Source of the DNA: Candidatus Zipacnadia bacterium
GTDB lineage: Bacteria > Armatimonadota > Zipacnadia > Zipacnadales > UBA5352
DNA: 64,000 bases
Direction of reading: 5' to 3'
NCBI GenBank assembly: GCA_029821735.1
Contig: JALGSU010000014.1
Span: 1-64,000, forward strand
Position numbers and translations under genes: made by a program. Of the stretch, positions 31,247 through 41,082 are shown one piece after another; position 1 is the stretch's first letter, and each line of letters opens with the position of its first letter. The notes under the pieces were generated by a model. The model was not told the origin of the DNA, did no database searches, and worked only from the letters and a program-made list of their open reading frames with translations.

Positions 31247-32731
31247 ATGGCACCGCCCATGCGCACGCCCGACAGGAAGGAACTATTCCTCGACGACCGC
31301 GAGATCGAGGCCCTCGATAACCTGACGCGGACCTTCCACAAGCCCGTGCCCTCTGGCGACGAGCCGGTGCTCATCCCTGACCGCCCCTGGGAGAGCCTGA
31401 ACGTTGGCCCCGCCACGGTAATCTACGACCCCGCCGGGTGCCGCTTTCGCATGTGGTACCAGACCCATTACACAGCGGCGGATGACGTCCCGGAGACGGG
31501 AATTCCCCCGTCGGGATTGCCCTTCCGCTACGGCGTCGGCTACGCAGAGTCCGAGGATGGCCTCCACTTCACCAAGCCCCTGCTCGGCAAGGTCGCCTAC
31601 CGCGGCCAGGACACCAACATGGCCGTGCGCGGCTACTCCTCGCCCTCCCCGCAGACCTGCCTGCTCGACCCCGACACCCCCGACCCGCGCCGCCGCTACC
31701 GGCTCTGGGTTTGGGATGAAGCGCATCACCCCGGCTGCCACGCGCTGATCGGCATGAGCCACTATGCCTCCGCCGATGGCTTTGACTGGCAGGGCCTCGA
31801 GTGGGATGACAACGCCAACCCCGATCCGCAGCCCTTCTGCTACGTCAAGACCGTCGGCAACTATCGCTATCCCTACAGCATCGGCCCCAACGAGACCAAC
31901 GGTATCTACTGGGACGAGCCGAGCCGCCGCTACGTCAACTACTGCCGGGCCAGCAACGGGTCGGTCCGCTGCATCGGGCGCATGGAGAGCCCCGACGGCA
32001 TCCACTGGACGCAGCCCGAACTCGTCGCCATGCCCGACCTGCAGGACCCCTTCCTCTTCCAGTTCTACTGGGCCCGCCCCTATCGCGCCGGTGAGTTCGT
32101 GATCCTCTACGTCACCACGTACGCACCGGCCCAGAGCCACCAACTCCAGGTGCAGGTCCTCGCCTCGCGCGATGGCCGCCACTTCACCCGCGTCGGGGAT
32201 CGGCAGACCTGGATCGCACCCGGTGAGCCGGGGAGTTGGAACGCCGGCATGGTGAGCGCGACCGCTCCCGTCCTGCATGACGACCGGCTGTGGATATACG
32301 CCTCCGGCACCGCCGAGACGCACGCAGCCGACCAGACGCACGGGGCCATCGGGCTCTACCACTTCCGCCCCGATGGTTACGTCTCGCTGGACGCGACGGA
32401 CACCGAGGGCTCGTTCACCACCCGCCGCATGGTCTGGGAGCACGACGAGCTGCGCCTGAACTTCGAGGCCCCCCAAGGCGAGGTCCGAGTCGAGGTCCTG
32501 CCCGGCGAGGCCGTAGGCGGGCAGTTGCGTGCGCCCACCACAACGTTCGGTGACCACTACCCGCCGGGCCTGCCCGGCTTCACGCGAGAGGATTGCGTCC
32601 CCCTGACCGGCGATCACCTCAGCGCGCCGGTTCGCTTCGAGCGCGCAAAGCTCAGCGACCTGCGCGGTCGCTACGTGCAGTTGCGCTTCTGGCTGCGCGA
32701 TGCGCGCCTGTTCTCCTGGGCGGTCTCCTGA
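31247..32731 (+). CDS. GH32/GH43-like beta-propeller glycosidase-related protein
   Basis: ELFLDDREIEALDNLTRTFHKP; FRMWYQTHY; GYAESEDGLHFTKP; C-terminal beta-sandwich RVEVLPGEAVGG...RGRYVQLRFWLRDARLFSW. Confidence 0.75.
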   Translation: MAPPMRTPDRKELFLDDREIEALDNLTRTFHKPVPSGDEPVLIPDRPWESLNVGPATVIYDPAGCRFRMWYQTHYTAADDVPETGIPPSGLPFRYGVGYAESEDGLHFTKPLLGKVAYRGQDTNMAVRGYSSPSPQTCLLDPDTPDPRRRYRLWVWDEAHHPGCHALIGMSHYASADGFDWQGLEWDDNANPDPQPFCYVKTVGNYRYPYSIGPNETNGIYWDEPSRRYVNYCRASNGSVRCIGRMESPDGIHWTQPELVAMPDLQDPFLFQFYWARPYRAGEFVILYVTTYAPAQSHQLQVQVLASRDGRHFTRVGDRQTWIAPGEPGSWNAGMVSATAPVLHDDRLWIYASGTAETHAADQTHGAIGLYHFRPDGYVSLDATDTEGSFTTRRMVWEHDELRLNFEAPQGEVRVEVLPGEAVGGQLRAPTTTFGDHYPPGLPGFTREDCVPLTGDHLSAPVRFERAKLSDLRGRYVQLRFWLRDARLFSWAVS

Positions 32732-32868
32732 GCGGTGGGCTTCGCCTGCCAGCGACTTGTGCGAGATTTGCAGGAGGATAGTGACACACTAAGTTGAAGA
32801 AATCGGGTAAGATGGCGCTACAGCATACGCGCTCAACCACGCGGGCAGTTTGAGAAGGAGTGCCGAAG

Positions 32869-33375
32869 ATGAGAATCAATACGGTGGTCCGCAAACGCAA
32901 TGGCAGTGCGCGATGGGCGGCGCTCGCCTTGGTGGCAATCTCGGTGGCAGCGCTCCTGGTGCTGTCAGGCTGCCCGGAGACAGCCACGGAAACGGAAACC
33001 GCCCCGGCCCCGACGTCTTCCGGCGGTGGCTCGTCGGATGGCGTCGCGACCATCAGCCGCGGCGAACGCGTCGACCTGGCAGATCACGCGATCGCTGGCA
33101 AGATCACCATTTTTGACTTCTACAGCGACTACTGCCCACCGTGCAAGGCGATATCCCCCAAGCTTGAGGAACTCGCCGCCAGGCGCGATGACATCGCCGT
33201 TGTGAAGGTCGACATAAATCGCCCTGGCGAGAGGGGCATTGACTGGCGGTCCCCGGTGGCGCAGCAGTATTCGCTGCAGAGCATCCCTCACTTCATCATA
33301 TACGGCACCAACGGCCGAGTGATGGATGAGGGACGCGCCGCCAGCCAGAAAGTCTTTGGATGGCTTGACGACTAA
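32869..33375 (+). CDS. Thioredoxin-like lipoprotein
   Basis: Lipobox LLVLSGC; thioredoxin motif FDFYSDYCPPCKAISPKLEELA...SLQSIPHFIIYGTNGR. Confidence 0.85.
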   Translation: MRINTVVRKRNGSARWAALALVAISVAALLVLSGCPETATETETAPAPTSSGGGSSDGVATISRGERVDLADHAIAGKITIFDFYSDYCPPCKAISPKLEELAARRDDIAVVKVDINRPGERGIDWRSPVAQQYSLQSIPHFIIYGTNGRVMDEGRAASQKVFGWLDD

Positions 33376-33428
33376 GCCCGCCGAGCCAGCCGCTGCCGTC
33401 GACGACGGCAAACCGGGGAGTGGTGTGG

Positions 33429-34070
33429 ATGTCAGCCAACCAGTGGCAGAAGGCCCGCGCGCAGGTAGTGAGACTGCGCGAGCAGGGCCACACGGACCAG
33501 CAGATCAGGAACATGGCGCTTGAACGCGGTTGGACTGAGGAACAGGTCAGGAGACTGATCCAGAGGAGGGTGCTTCAGGCGCCACCGTCGCCGCCTGAAG
33601 CAGTCGCGCCTCCTCCGCCGCCCTCGGGCTCCGTGCCCCCGTCGGCAGCAGTGACCAGACCGGCCGCCGTGACCATACCGGTCGTAATCGCCGACATCGG
33701 CGCCAGTCTATGGCTCATCTTGTTCACGGTTGGGGTCGTGGCGCTGTTCATCTCGGGGGAGCTTGGCGGCATCGGGAACCTGCCGACGCCCGCCATTATG
33801 ATCGCGGCGCTTCTGCTCGGAGGTCTCCTCGTCAACCTGGGCATATTGGTCGTGGGACACTTCCTCTGGAGGGGTGCCAACTGGGCTCGGCTGACCTTCA
33901 TGGTGCTGCTGGGTGCGTCAGCCCTGCAATTCGCTCTCGGCCTGATTTTGGCCCGGATCGACGGCGCCGTCTTGGTCCCCCCATTCTGGATCCTGTTTGG
34001 GATAGCGGTGCTCGGCAAGCTCATCCACGTGCTGAACCATGACGACGCGAAGCAGTTCTGCACCCGATGA
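33429..34070 (+). CDS. Small multi-TM membrane protein with N-terminal helical domain and Pro-rich linker (paralog A)
   Basis: SANQWQKARAQVVRLREQGHTDQQIRNMALERGWTEEQVRRLIQRRVLQAPP; Pro-rich linker; ~4 hydrophobic segments; ends AKQFCTR. ATG 33429 with GGGGAG RBS. Confidence 0.75.
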   Translation: MSANQWQKARAQVVRLREQGHTDQQIRNMALERGWTEEQVRRLIQRRVLQAPPSPPEAVAPPPPPSGSVPPSAAVTRPAAVTIPVVIADIGASLWLILFTVGVVALFISGELGGIGNLPTPAIMIAALLLGGLLVNLGILVVGHFLWRGANWARLTFMVLLGASALQFALGLILARIDGAVLVPPFWILFGIAVLGKLIHVLNHDDAKQFCTR

Positions 34071-34150
34071 TGCGGCCCGGCGAGGATCGGTGACTGACGC
34101 GAAATCTGAGTAGAGCAGTAGCGCACATCAAGCTCAAGGGAGTGGTGGAG

Positions 34151-34801
34151 ATGTCCAGTAACGAGTGGGAGCAGGCACGCGCGCAGGTCAAGAAGATGCG
34201 CGAGGACGGACACACGGACGACCAGATCAGGGAGATGGCGCTCGAACGCGGTTGGACGCAGGAGCAGGTCGAGAAGATCCTCTCGAGGGAGGTGCTGCAA
34301 GCGCCGCCGCCCTCCTCGCCGACACCAATTCCGCCGCCGCCCTCGGGCGCCGAGCCCTCATGGGCTGCAGCAGACCCGTCGCGGCCGGAGCCACAGCGAC
34401 CCGCCGCGCCGATGCCCAGGCCATTCGGCGTAAGCTTTCTGGTCGTTCTCTGCGACATCGGGGCGCTGTTCGGACTCCTTGGCGGTATCGGAGCCCTGGT
34501 GCTTGGTGGCGTGGCGGTGAGCGCCGGTGGCGGACCGGGGATGGGAGGACTCATGATGCTGCTTGGGTTTATCGCTATTGCGATCTATCTGGGCATCCTG
34601 GTCGTGGGTCACTTCCTGTGGAATGGAGTCAACTGGGCTCGCATCACCTTCATGGCGCTGCTCGGCCTCTGGTCCCTGCAGTCGATCCCTCAACTCCTCA
34701 CGTCTGAAGGCCGGATTGTGGCTGTGCTGACGATCGCGGTCAACGTGCTGTTCATCTTCATTCTGAACGGCCGCGGGGCTCGGGAGTACTGCACCCGCTG
34801 A
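34151..34801 (+). CDS. Small multi-TM membrane protein, tandem paralog B
   Basis: SNEWEQARAQVKKMREDGHTDDQIREMALERGWTQEQVEKILSREVLQAPP; LGILVVGHFLWNGVNWARITFMALLG; ends AREYCTR; clearly homologous to the preceding ORF. Confidence 0.75.
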   Translation: MSSNEWEQARAQVKKMREDGHTDDQIREMALERGWTQEQVEKILSREVLQAPPPSSPTPIPPPPSGAEPSWAAADPSRPEPQRPAAPMPRPFGVSFLVVLCDIGALFGLLGGIGALVLGGVAVSAGGGPGMGGLMMLLGFIAIAIYLGILVVGHFLWNGVNWARITFMALLGLWSLQSIPQLLTSEGRIVAVLTIAVNVLFIFILNGRGAREYCTR

Positions 34802-34952
34802 TGCCACCGGCTGGCGCACAGGTCATACCGGTGCTACTTGCCCACCGTAAGAGCGGAACATTCCGCGCACGAGGCGTGTTAGAGGGTGAGTAGTTACCCA
34901 ACCGCGCAAAAAACCGGCGGAGCCACGTCGCTTCGCGGGAGTGCTGCTTTTA

Positions 34953-36518
34953 ATGAGACCATCCCTGTTGGCCATTCTGGTCGTTCTGGCGGTCCACGGA
35001 GGACAAGCTGCGGACGCCCAGCAAACACGCCCGTTCGAGAGCGATACCTGGTCCGTGCCGGCGAACGGCATCGACACCCGCGTCCTGGCCGCGCTTGAGG
35101 ACAAGGGCATCACCCCCGCAAATCCGTGCTCGGACGAGGTCTTCGTTCGCCGCGTCCACCTCGACGTCATCGGCACGCTGCCCGACCCCGCCGATGTCCG
35201 CGAGTTCCTCCAGGACGATAGCCCCGACAAGCGCTCCGCCCTGATCGAGCACCTGCTGCAGCGGGAGGAGTTCGCCGACTACTGGGCGCTCAAGTGGGGC
35301 GACCTGCTGCGCGTCAAAGCGGAGTTCCCCATCAACCTGTGGCCCAACGCCGTGCAGGCCTACCATCGCTGGATATGGCAAGCCATCAGGCAGAACCGGC
35401 CCTATGACGAGTTCGTCCGCGAAATGCTGACCGCCAGCGGCAGCAACTTCCGCGTGCCCCCCGTGAACTTCTACCGCGCCGTCCAAAGCCGCGAGCCGTC
35501 CGGCCTCGCCGAGGCCGTGGCCCTGACCTTCATGGGCGTGCGTGTGGCCAGTTGGCCCCCGGACCGTCTCGACAACATGGCCGTGTTCTTCTCGCGCGTC
35601 ACCTTCAAGCCCACCGACGAGTGGAAGGAACAGATCATCTGCCTCGACCCGACGGCAACGGACACGCTCGAGGCCGTATTCCCTGACGACACCACCGCGA
35701 CCATCGGGCCGGACGATGATCCTCGCGTAGTCTTCGCAGACTGGCTCATCACCCCCGAAAACCCGTGGTTTGCACGCAACATCGTCAACCGCGTCTGCGC
35801 ATGGCTTCTGGGCCGCGGTATCGTCCACGAGCCGGATGACATCCGACCGGACAACCCGCCGGTCAACCCCGAGCTGCTGGCCTATCTCGAAGAGGAACTG
35901 GTGGCGGCTGAGTTCGACCTCACGCACATCTACCGGCTGATCCTGAACTCCCGCACCTACCAGCAGTCCTCGATTGCGCAAAGCGACAGTCCCGACGCCG
36001 AAGCCATGTTCGCCTGCTATCCCGTCCGCCGACTGGATGCGGAAGTGCTCATCGACGCCCTCGACTGGGTGGGTGGCACCGGACAGAGCTACGTCAGCCC
36101 CATCCCCGAGCCCTTCACCTACGTGCCCGAGGACCAGCGCTCCATCTCGCTCTCGGACGGCAGCATCACCAGTACCTTCCTGCAGACCTTCGGGCGCCCG
36201 TCACGCGATACCGGGCTGGAGTCCGAGCGCGGCAATCAGACGACCGATGCGCAGCGGCTGTATCTGCTCAACTCCACCGCCATCTACCGAAGAATCGCCG
36301 ACAGCATTCGCCTGCGCAGGATAGCCATAGCAGCGGGCGGAGACCGTGCCGAGGCGATCGCGGGGATCTACATGACCCTCCTGTCGCGCGACCCGACGCC
36401 CACCGAACAGACCGCCGCGCAGGCCTACTGGCAGACCCCAGGGCTCGGCTCAAGCAACGCGGCGACGGATTTGGCGTGGGCACTGATCAACAGCATGGAG
36501 TTTCTTTACCGGCACTGA
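34953..36518 (+). CDS. DUF1549/DUF1553 (planctomycete-type PSD1) secreted protein
   Basis: VRRVHLDVIGTLPDPADVREFLQDDSPDKRSALIEHLL; VFADWLITPENPWFARNIVNRVCAWLLGRGIVHEPDDIRPDNPPVNPELLAYL; LILNSRTYQQSS. Confidence 0.9.
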   Translation: MRPSLLAILVVLAVHGGQAADAQQTRPFESDTWSVPANGIDTRVLAALEDKGITPANPCSDEVFVRRVHLDVIGTLPDPADVREFLQDDSPDKRSALIEHLLQREEFADYWALKWGDLLRVKAEFPINLWPNAVQAYHRWIWQAIRQNRPYDEFVREMLTASGSNFRVPPVNFYRAVQSREPSGLAEAVALTFMGVRVASWPPDRLDNMAVFFSRVTFKPTDEWKEQIICLDPTATDTLEAVFPDDTTATIGPDDDPRVVFADWLITPENPWFARNIVNRVCAWLLGRGIVHEPDDIRPDNPPVNPELLAYLEEELVAAEFDLTHIYRLILNSRTYQQSSIAQSDSPDAEAMFACYPVRRLDAEVLIDALDWVGGTGQSYVSPIPEPFTYVPEDQRSISLSDGSITSTFLQTFGRPSRDTGLESERGNQTTDAQRLYLLNSTAIYRRIADSIRLRRIAIAAGGDRAEAIAGIYMTLLSRDPTPTEQTAAQAYWQTPGLGSSNAATDLAWALINSMEFLYRH

Positions 36519-36530
36519 GGAGGCCAGGGA

Positions 36531-37877
36531 GTGGGCAATATGGACGACGAACGAACGAGAGGCCTTATGAGTCGGCGAGACGCGCTCAGGAGCATCCTGT
36601 GGGGCGCTGCCGGCCTGACTTTCGCCAATCACCTTCCGGCCGCCTTCGCACAAGCTGCGGGCCAGCAGCCCCGTGCCAAGGCGATCATCCAGATCTGGAT
36701 GTGGGGCGGCCCGCCTCATACCGACACTTTTGACCCCAAACCCGACGCGGGCTATGACTACACCGGCCCACTCAATCGCACGCTTGACACCAACGTGCCG
36801 GGGATCCAGATCGGCCAGTTGCTGCCCCAGCTCGCGCAGCAGGCCGACAAGTACTCGATCATCCGCAGCATGACCCACGGCATCAACGGCCACGAGACCG
36901 CGGCATACATCACCCAGACTGGCCACCCGCCCGGCGGACGCCTTGTCTACCCGTCCATCGGCGCCCTCGTCTCCAAGTTCAAAGGATATGATGGCGGCTA
37001 CACCGGCCTCGTCCCGCCCTACGTCGTGCTCACCAGGCCTCAAGGCCGCTTCGACGAGGCAGGCTTTCTCGGGCCGCGCTACAAGCCCTTCTCCACTGGC
37101 GGCGACCCCAACGCGCAACGCTTCGCCGTGGAGGGGATCGTCGCCGGAAACATCACCGACGAGCGTCAGGCTGGCCGCCGCGAGCTGCTCCATTCCGTCG
37201 ACACGCTCAAGCAGGCCATGCCCGAGCACCCGCAGTCCGTGAACCTCGACACGCGCGAGACCAAGGCCTATGACATGATCCTCGGCGATGCGGGCAAGCT
37301 CTTCGACCTCTCCCAGGAAGACGCCGAACTCCGCCAGCGTTACGGCCGCAACACCTTCGGCCAGTCATGCCTGATGGCCCGCCGACTCGTGGGCGCAGGC
37401 GTGCCCTATGTCACCATCAACTATGGCGGCTGGGACACCCACAAGCAGCACTTCGAGACCATGCGCTGGAAGCTGCCGCAGATGGACGCGGCCTTCGCCA
37501 CGCTCCTGCAGGACCTCGCCGATCACGACCTGCTCGACAGCACCATCGTCTGGTGGAGCGGCGAGTTCGGGCGCAGTCCTCGAGTCGCGTGGGAGGCCCC
37601 CTGGAACGGTGGCCGTCACCACTTCGGCCAGTGCTTCTCAGCAGTGCTGGCCGGAGGCGGGTTCAAGGGTGGCCAGGTTGTCGGCGCTTCGAACGCCACC
37701 GGCGAGCGCGTCGCCGAGCGGCCGGTATACCCCGAGGACGTCCTCGGCAGCATGTGCGAACTGATGGGCATCGACCCCGAGGGCCCGTTGCCCAACTCCC
37801 GAGGTATGGACTTGAAAGTGATGGCGTCTGACGAGCGCCCCGACGACGCAGTCGGTCGTCTGAAGGAGATCATGTGA
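36531..37877 (+). CDS. DUF1501 domain protein with Tat-like signal
   Basis: SRRDALRSILWGAAGLTFA; KAIIQIWMWGGPPHTDTFDPKPDAG; GWDTHKQHFETMRWKLPQMDAAFATLLQDL; VWWSGEFGRSPR...GRHHFGQCFSAVLAGGGFKGGQVVGAS. Confidence 0.92.
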   Translation: MGNMDDERTRGLMSRRDALRSILWGAAGLTFANHLPAAFAQAAGQQPRAKAIIQIWMWGGPPHTDTFDPKPDAGYDYTGPLNRTLDTNVPGIQIGQLLPQLAQQADKYSIIRSMTHGINGHETAAYITQTGHPPGGRLVYPSIGALVSKFKGYDGGYTGLVPPYVVLTRPQGRFDEAGFLGPRYKPFSTGGDPNAQRFAVEGIVAGNITDERQAGRRELLHSVDTLKQAMPEHPQSVNLDTRETKAYDMILGDAGKLFDLSQEDAELRQRYGRNTFGQSCLMARRLVGAGVPYVTINYGGWDTHKQHFETMRWKLPQMDAAFATLLQDLADHDLLDSTIVWWSGEFGRSPRVAWEAPWNGGRHHFGQCFSAVLAGGGFKGGQVVGASNATGERVAERPVYPEDVLGSMCELMGIDPEGPLPNSRGMDLKVMASDERPDDAVGRLKEIM

Positions 37878-40201
37878 ACCCAGCGGCGTCGATGAAGATA
37901 CCCAAGTGCTGGCTGACGGTTGCGTTCGCCGCTCTGCTGGCCTTTGCCTGGGCGCAACCCGGCGCGAGCGCGCCGCAGATCGGCTATCTATACCCCGCCG
38001 GCGGCGAGCAGGGCACCACCTTCCACATCACCGTGGGCGGCCAGTCCCTCCGCGGCACCGATCTTGTCCGGGTCTCCGGCGAGGGAGTGCGCGCGTCGGT
38101 CGTGGAATACGTCCGCCCCCTGGATAACCAGGAATTGCGCGACACGTCCACGTTCCTCCGCAACCTCGTCAAGAGGCGATGGAGCGCTGCGGTCATGGCC
38201 GCTGCCGCCGCGAAGATGGACGGGCCCGCCCTGCCGGATCACCCGTGGCTGCGGGACCTCGACGCGAAGAGCCCCGCGCAACTGGCCCGCCTGCAGACCA
38301 TGTTGTTCGACCCCAAGAAGCAGCCGAACGCGCAGATCGCCGAGCAGCTCGAGATTGAGGTCACCATCGACCCGGGCGCCACGCCCGGCGAACGCGAGTT
38401 CCGCGTCGCCACGCCCGGCGGCATGAGCAATGGCCTGTGTTTCCAGGTGGGCGTGCTGCCCGAGGTCCGCGAGGAGGACTTCGCCACCGCCGGCGATCCC
38501 GCCACGCCTGTCGTCGACCTCCCCGTGCTGCTCAACGGTCAGATCACCCCCGGCGAGACCGACTATTTCCGCCTGCGGGCGCGCGCGGGCCAGAAGCTCG
38601 TCATCCGCGCCCAGGCCCGAAAGCTGATCCCATACCTCGCCGACGCCGTGCCCGGTTGGTTCCAGGCGACGATAGCTCTCTATGACCCGAGCGGCAACGA
38701 AGTGGCCTACAGCGACGACTTCCGCTTCGACCCCGACCCGCTGATCCTCTATGAAGTGCCCGAAGATGGCCTCTATGAGCTGAAGATCCGCGATGCCATA
38801 CATCGCGGTCGCGATGATTTCGTCTATCGCATCGCCGTCGGCGAACTGCCCTTCGTCACTCACATCTTCCCCCTCGGCGCTCAGGCGGGCACATCAACCG
38901 CCGCCTCGGTCGCTGGCTGGAACCTGCCCGCCGAGACGCTGCAACTCGACACCCAGCCCGGCGGCGATCCCGTCAGGCGGGCCCGCATCGGCCTCGATCA
39001 GGGCTTTCTCAATCAGGTCCGCTACGCCGTGGATACGCTGCCCGAAGCCACCGAGACCGAGCCCAACGACGCGACCGGCGACGCGCAGGAAGTGACCTTC
39101 CCGCTCATCGTCAACGGTCGTATCGGGCAGCCGGGCGATGTGGACACCTTCCGTTTCCAGGGGCTGGCCGGCCAGGAGATGGTCGCTGAGGTCCACGCTC
39201 GCCGGCTCGACTCGCCGCTTGATTCCGTACTCCGGCTGGTTGACCCGACCGGCGCCGTAGTGGCCATCAATGACGATCACAAGGACCGAGCGATCGGCCT
39301 CATCACGCACCAGGCCGACTCGTACATGCGCGTCGAGCTCCCGCAGGACGGCACCTACGAGGTCCGCCTCTCTGATGCGCAGCGTCACGGCGGCGATGCC
39401 TACGCATACCGCCTGCGCATCAGGCCGGCCCAGCCCGATTTCGCGCTGCGCCTGACCCCCTCGGGCCTCAATGTTCCCGCCGGGCGGTCAGTACCGATCA
39501 CAGTTCACGTCGTCCGCCACGACGGCTTCGACGGTGCCGTGGACGTCGTGCTCGCCGATGCCCCTGCCGGTTTCGCGCTCAGCGATACGCGCATCCCCGC
39601 CGACAAGGAATCGGTTGAGGCGACGCTCACCGCCCCGCGCGGCGCCCCTCGTCAGATACTCTCCCTGGCGCTCGAAGGGCGCGCGGAGATCAACGGTGTT
39701 GCCGTCACTCGGCCGATCGTCCCCGCCGAAGACCAGATGCAGGCCTTCCTGTGGAGGTTCCTCGTGCCGCAGCAGGAACTCCTCGTTGCGATCACGGGAT
39801 CTCGCCCTGTGCCTGCCGTCTGGCGCCCGCTGCTGCCCAGCGTTCGGCTGGCCAGCGCCGCACCCGTCCAGATCCCCCTCGGTGGCACTGCCCAGGTGCA
39901 GATCGAGGCGCCACAGAATCTGCCCGACAGCAGGCAGTCTGAGCTTCACGCGATCCGGTTCGCACTCAGCAACGCGGCCCGGGGTGTGACGCTCCAGGAA
40001 GCAACCGTCGTGCCCACCGGCGTGACTCTCACGCTCAAAGCTGACGCGAACATAGCTCTGGCCGGGGACGCCGCCAACGTGATCATCGAGGCGTCCACCG
40101 AGCAGGAGGGCGTCGCGCCGGATGGCCAGCAGATGGCGAGCAAGCAGCGCGTCTCGCTGGGCGTCCTGCCTGCCATCCCGTTCCAGATCGTGCGTCCCTG
40201 A
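37874..40201 (+). CDS. Secreted protein with bacterial pre-peptidase C-terminal (PPC) domains
   Basis: ATGA overlap with the upstream gene; two PPC-like repeats (PVLLNGQITPGETDYFRLRARAGQKLVI; PLIVNGRIGQPGDVDTFRFQGLAGQEMVAEV). Confidence 0.85.
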   Translation: MNPAASMKIPKCWLTVAFAALLAFAWAQPGASAPQIGYLYPAGGEQGTTFHITVGGQSLRGTDLVRVSGEGVRASVVEYVRPLDNQELRDTSTFLRNLVKRRWSAAVMAAAAAKMDGPALPDHPWLRDLDAKSPAQLARLQTMLFDPKKQPNAQIAEQLEIEVTIDPGATPGEREFRVATPGGMSNGLCFQVGVLPEVREEDFATAGDPATPVVDLPVLLNGQITPGETDYFRLRARAGQKLVIRAQARKLIPYLADAVPGWFQATIALYDPSGNEVAYSDDFRFDPDPLILYEVPEDGLYELKIRDAIHRGRDDFVYRIAVGELPFVTHIFPLGAQAGTSTAASVAGWNLPAETLQLDTQPGGDPVRRARIGLDQGFLNQVRYAVDTLPEATETEPNDATGDAQEVTFPLIVNGRIGQPGDVDTFRFQGLAGQEMVAEVHARRLDSPLDSVLRLVDPTGAVVAINDDHKDRAIGLITHQADSYMRVELPQDGTYEVRLSDAQRHGGDAYAYRLRIRPAQPDFALRLTPSGLNVPAGRSVPITVHVVRHDGFDGAVDVVLADAPAGFALSDTRIPADKESVEATLTAPRGAPRQILSLALEGRAEINGVAVTRPIVPAEDQMQAFLWRFLVPQQELLVAITGSRPVPAVWRPLLPSVRLASAAPVQIPLGGTAQVQIEAPQNLPDSRQSELHAIRFALSNAARGVTLQEATVVPTGVTLTLKADANIALAGDAANVIIEASTEQEGVAPDGQQMASKQRVSLGVLPAIPFQIVRP

Positions 40202-40239
40202 GCGACGAGCTACGACTACTCACCAAGAGAGGCCACAGC

Positions 40240-40986
40240 ATGAGCAGACTGCGGACGTTTACGGTCGCTGCAAGTCTGGCGGCCTGCCTGATTCTGGCGG
40301 CCAGTGCAACATGGGCGCAGGAAGCGCTCACCGCGAAGCCACACGCCTCTGGCGCGATCCACGTCACTCGCGGTGACGTGGAGTTGGCAATGATCGAGCT
40401 CAACGCCCACGGGCCCGCGTGGCAGCATGTGTCGCAGGAGATTGGTACTGCTGACTTCAGCGTACTCCCCGACCAGAACGGCGCGCGGTTCGTCGGCACC
40501 CTGCCTGTCCCCGGCGCCGAAGGCGGCGCCATCGAGTACACTCAGAGCGTCACCCAGCTCTCCCAGGGCTTGCGGATCGAGTATGACCTCGCCATGTCCC
40601 AGACCATGCGGCTCAATGGGCTGCAGGTCTCAATCAACCTGCCGGTCGGTCAGTATGGCGGCAAAGAGGTCATGGTCTCCCAGCCCCACGGCGACCCGAA
40701 GATCGCGGGTCTGCCGGCGGAGATGATTGAGGGAAAAACCCAGATATGGAGCGGCCAGGGCGCCAAGGTTGAGGTGGGACAGGGCACCGAGGATGCGATC
40801 ACGATTCAGTTGCGCGCGGCGGCGGACGTCATCGTTCAGGACCTGCGCCAGTGGGAGCACCAGATCTTCGAGATACGCTTCCCCGCCATCATGGAGGACC
40901 AGGGCCGCGAAGTGAGCGCCGAGGACAGATTCCACCTGGACCTCACCGTCACGTTCGCCGCGCCCGTGACGCTCGAAGCGCCCTGA
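40240..40986 (+). CDS. Secreted beta-sandwich-like hypothetical protein
   Basis: Signal peptide MSRLRTFTVAASLAACLILAASATWAQ; AIEYTQSVTQLSQGLRIEYDLAMSQTMRLNGLQVSINLP. Confidence 0.65.
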   Translation: MSRLRTFTVAASLAACLILAASATWAQEALTAKPHASGAIHVTRGDVELAMIELNAHGPAWQHVSQEIGTADFSVLPDQNGARFVGTLPVPGAEGGAIEYTQSVTQLSQGLRIEYDLAMSQTMRLNGLQVSINLPVGQYGGKEVMVSQPHGDPKIAGLPAEMIEGKTQIWSGQGAKVEVGQGTEDAITIQLRAAADVIVQDLRQWEHQIFEIRFPAIMEDQGREVSAEDRFHLDLTVTFAAPVTLEAP

Positions 40987-41082
40987 GCCGAATCAGAACC
41001 ACGCACCAGTTCACCCACGCTGGGGATAGACGACTTCCTGGGGAGGTTCTCGCACGGGTGGCGAAACAGGAGGTCAGTAGCA

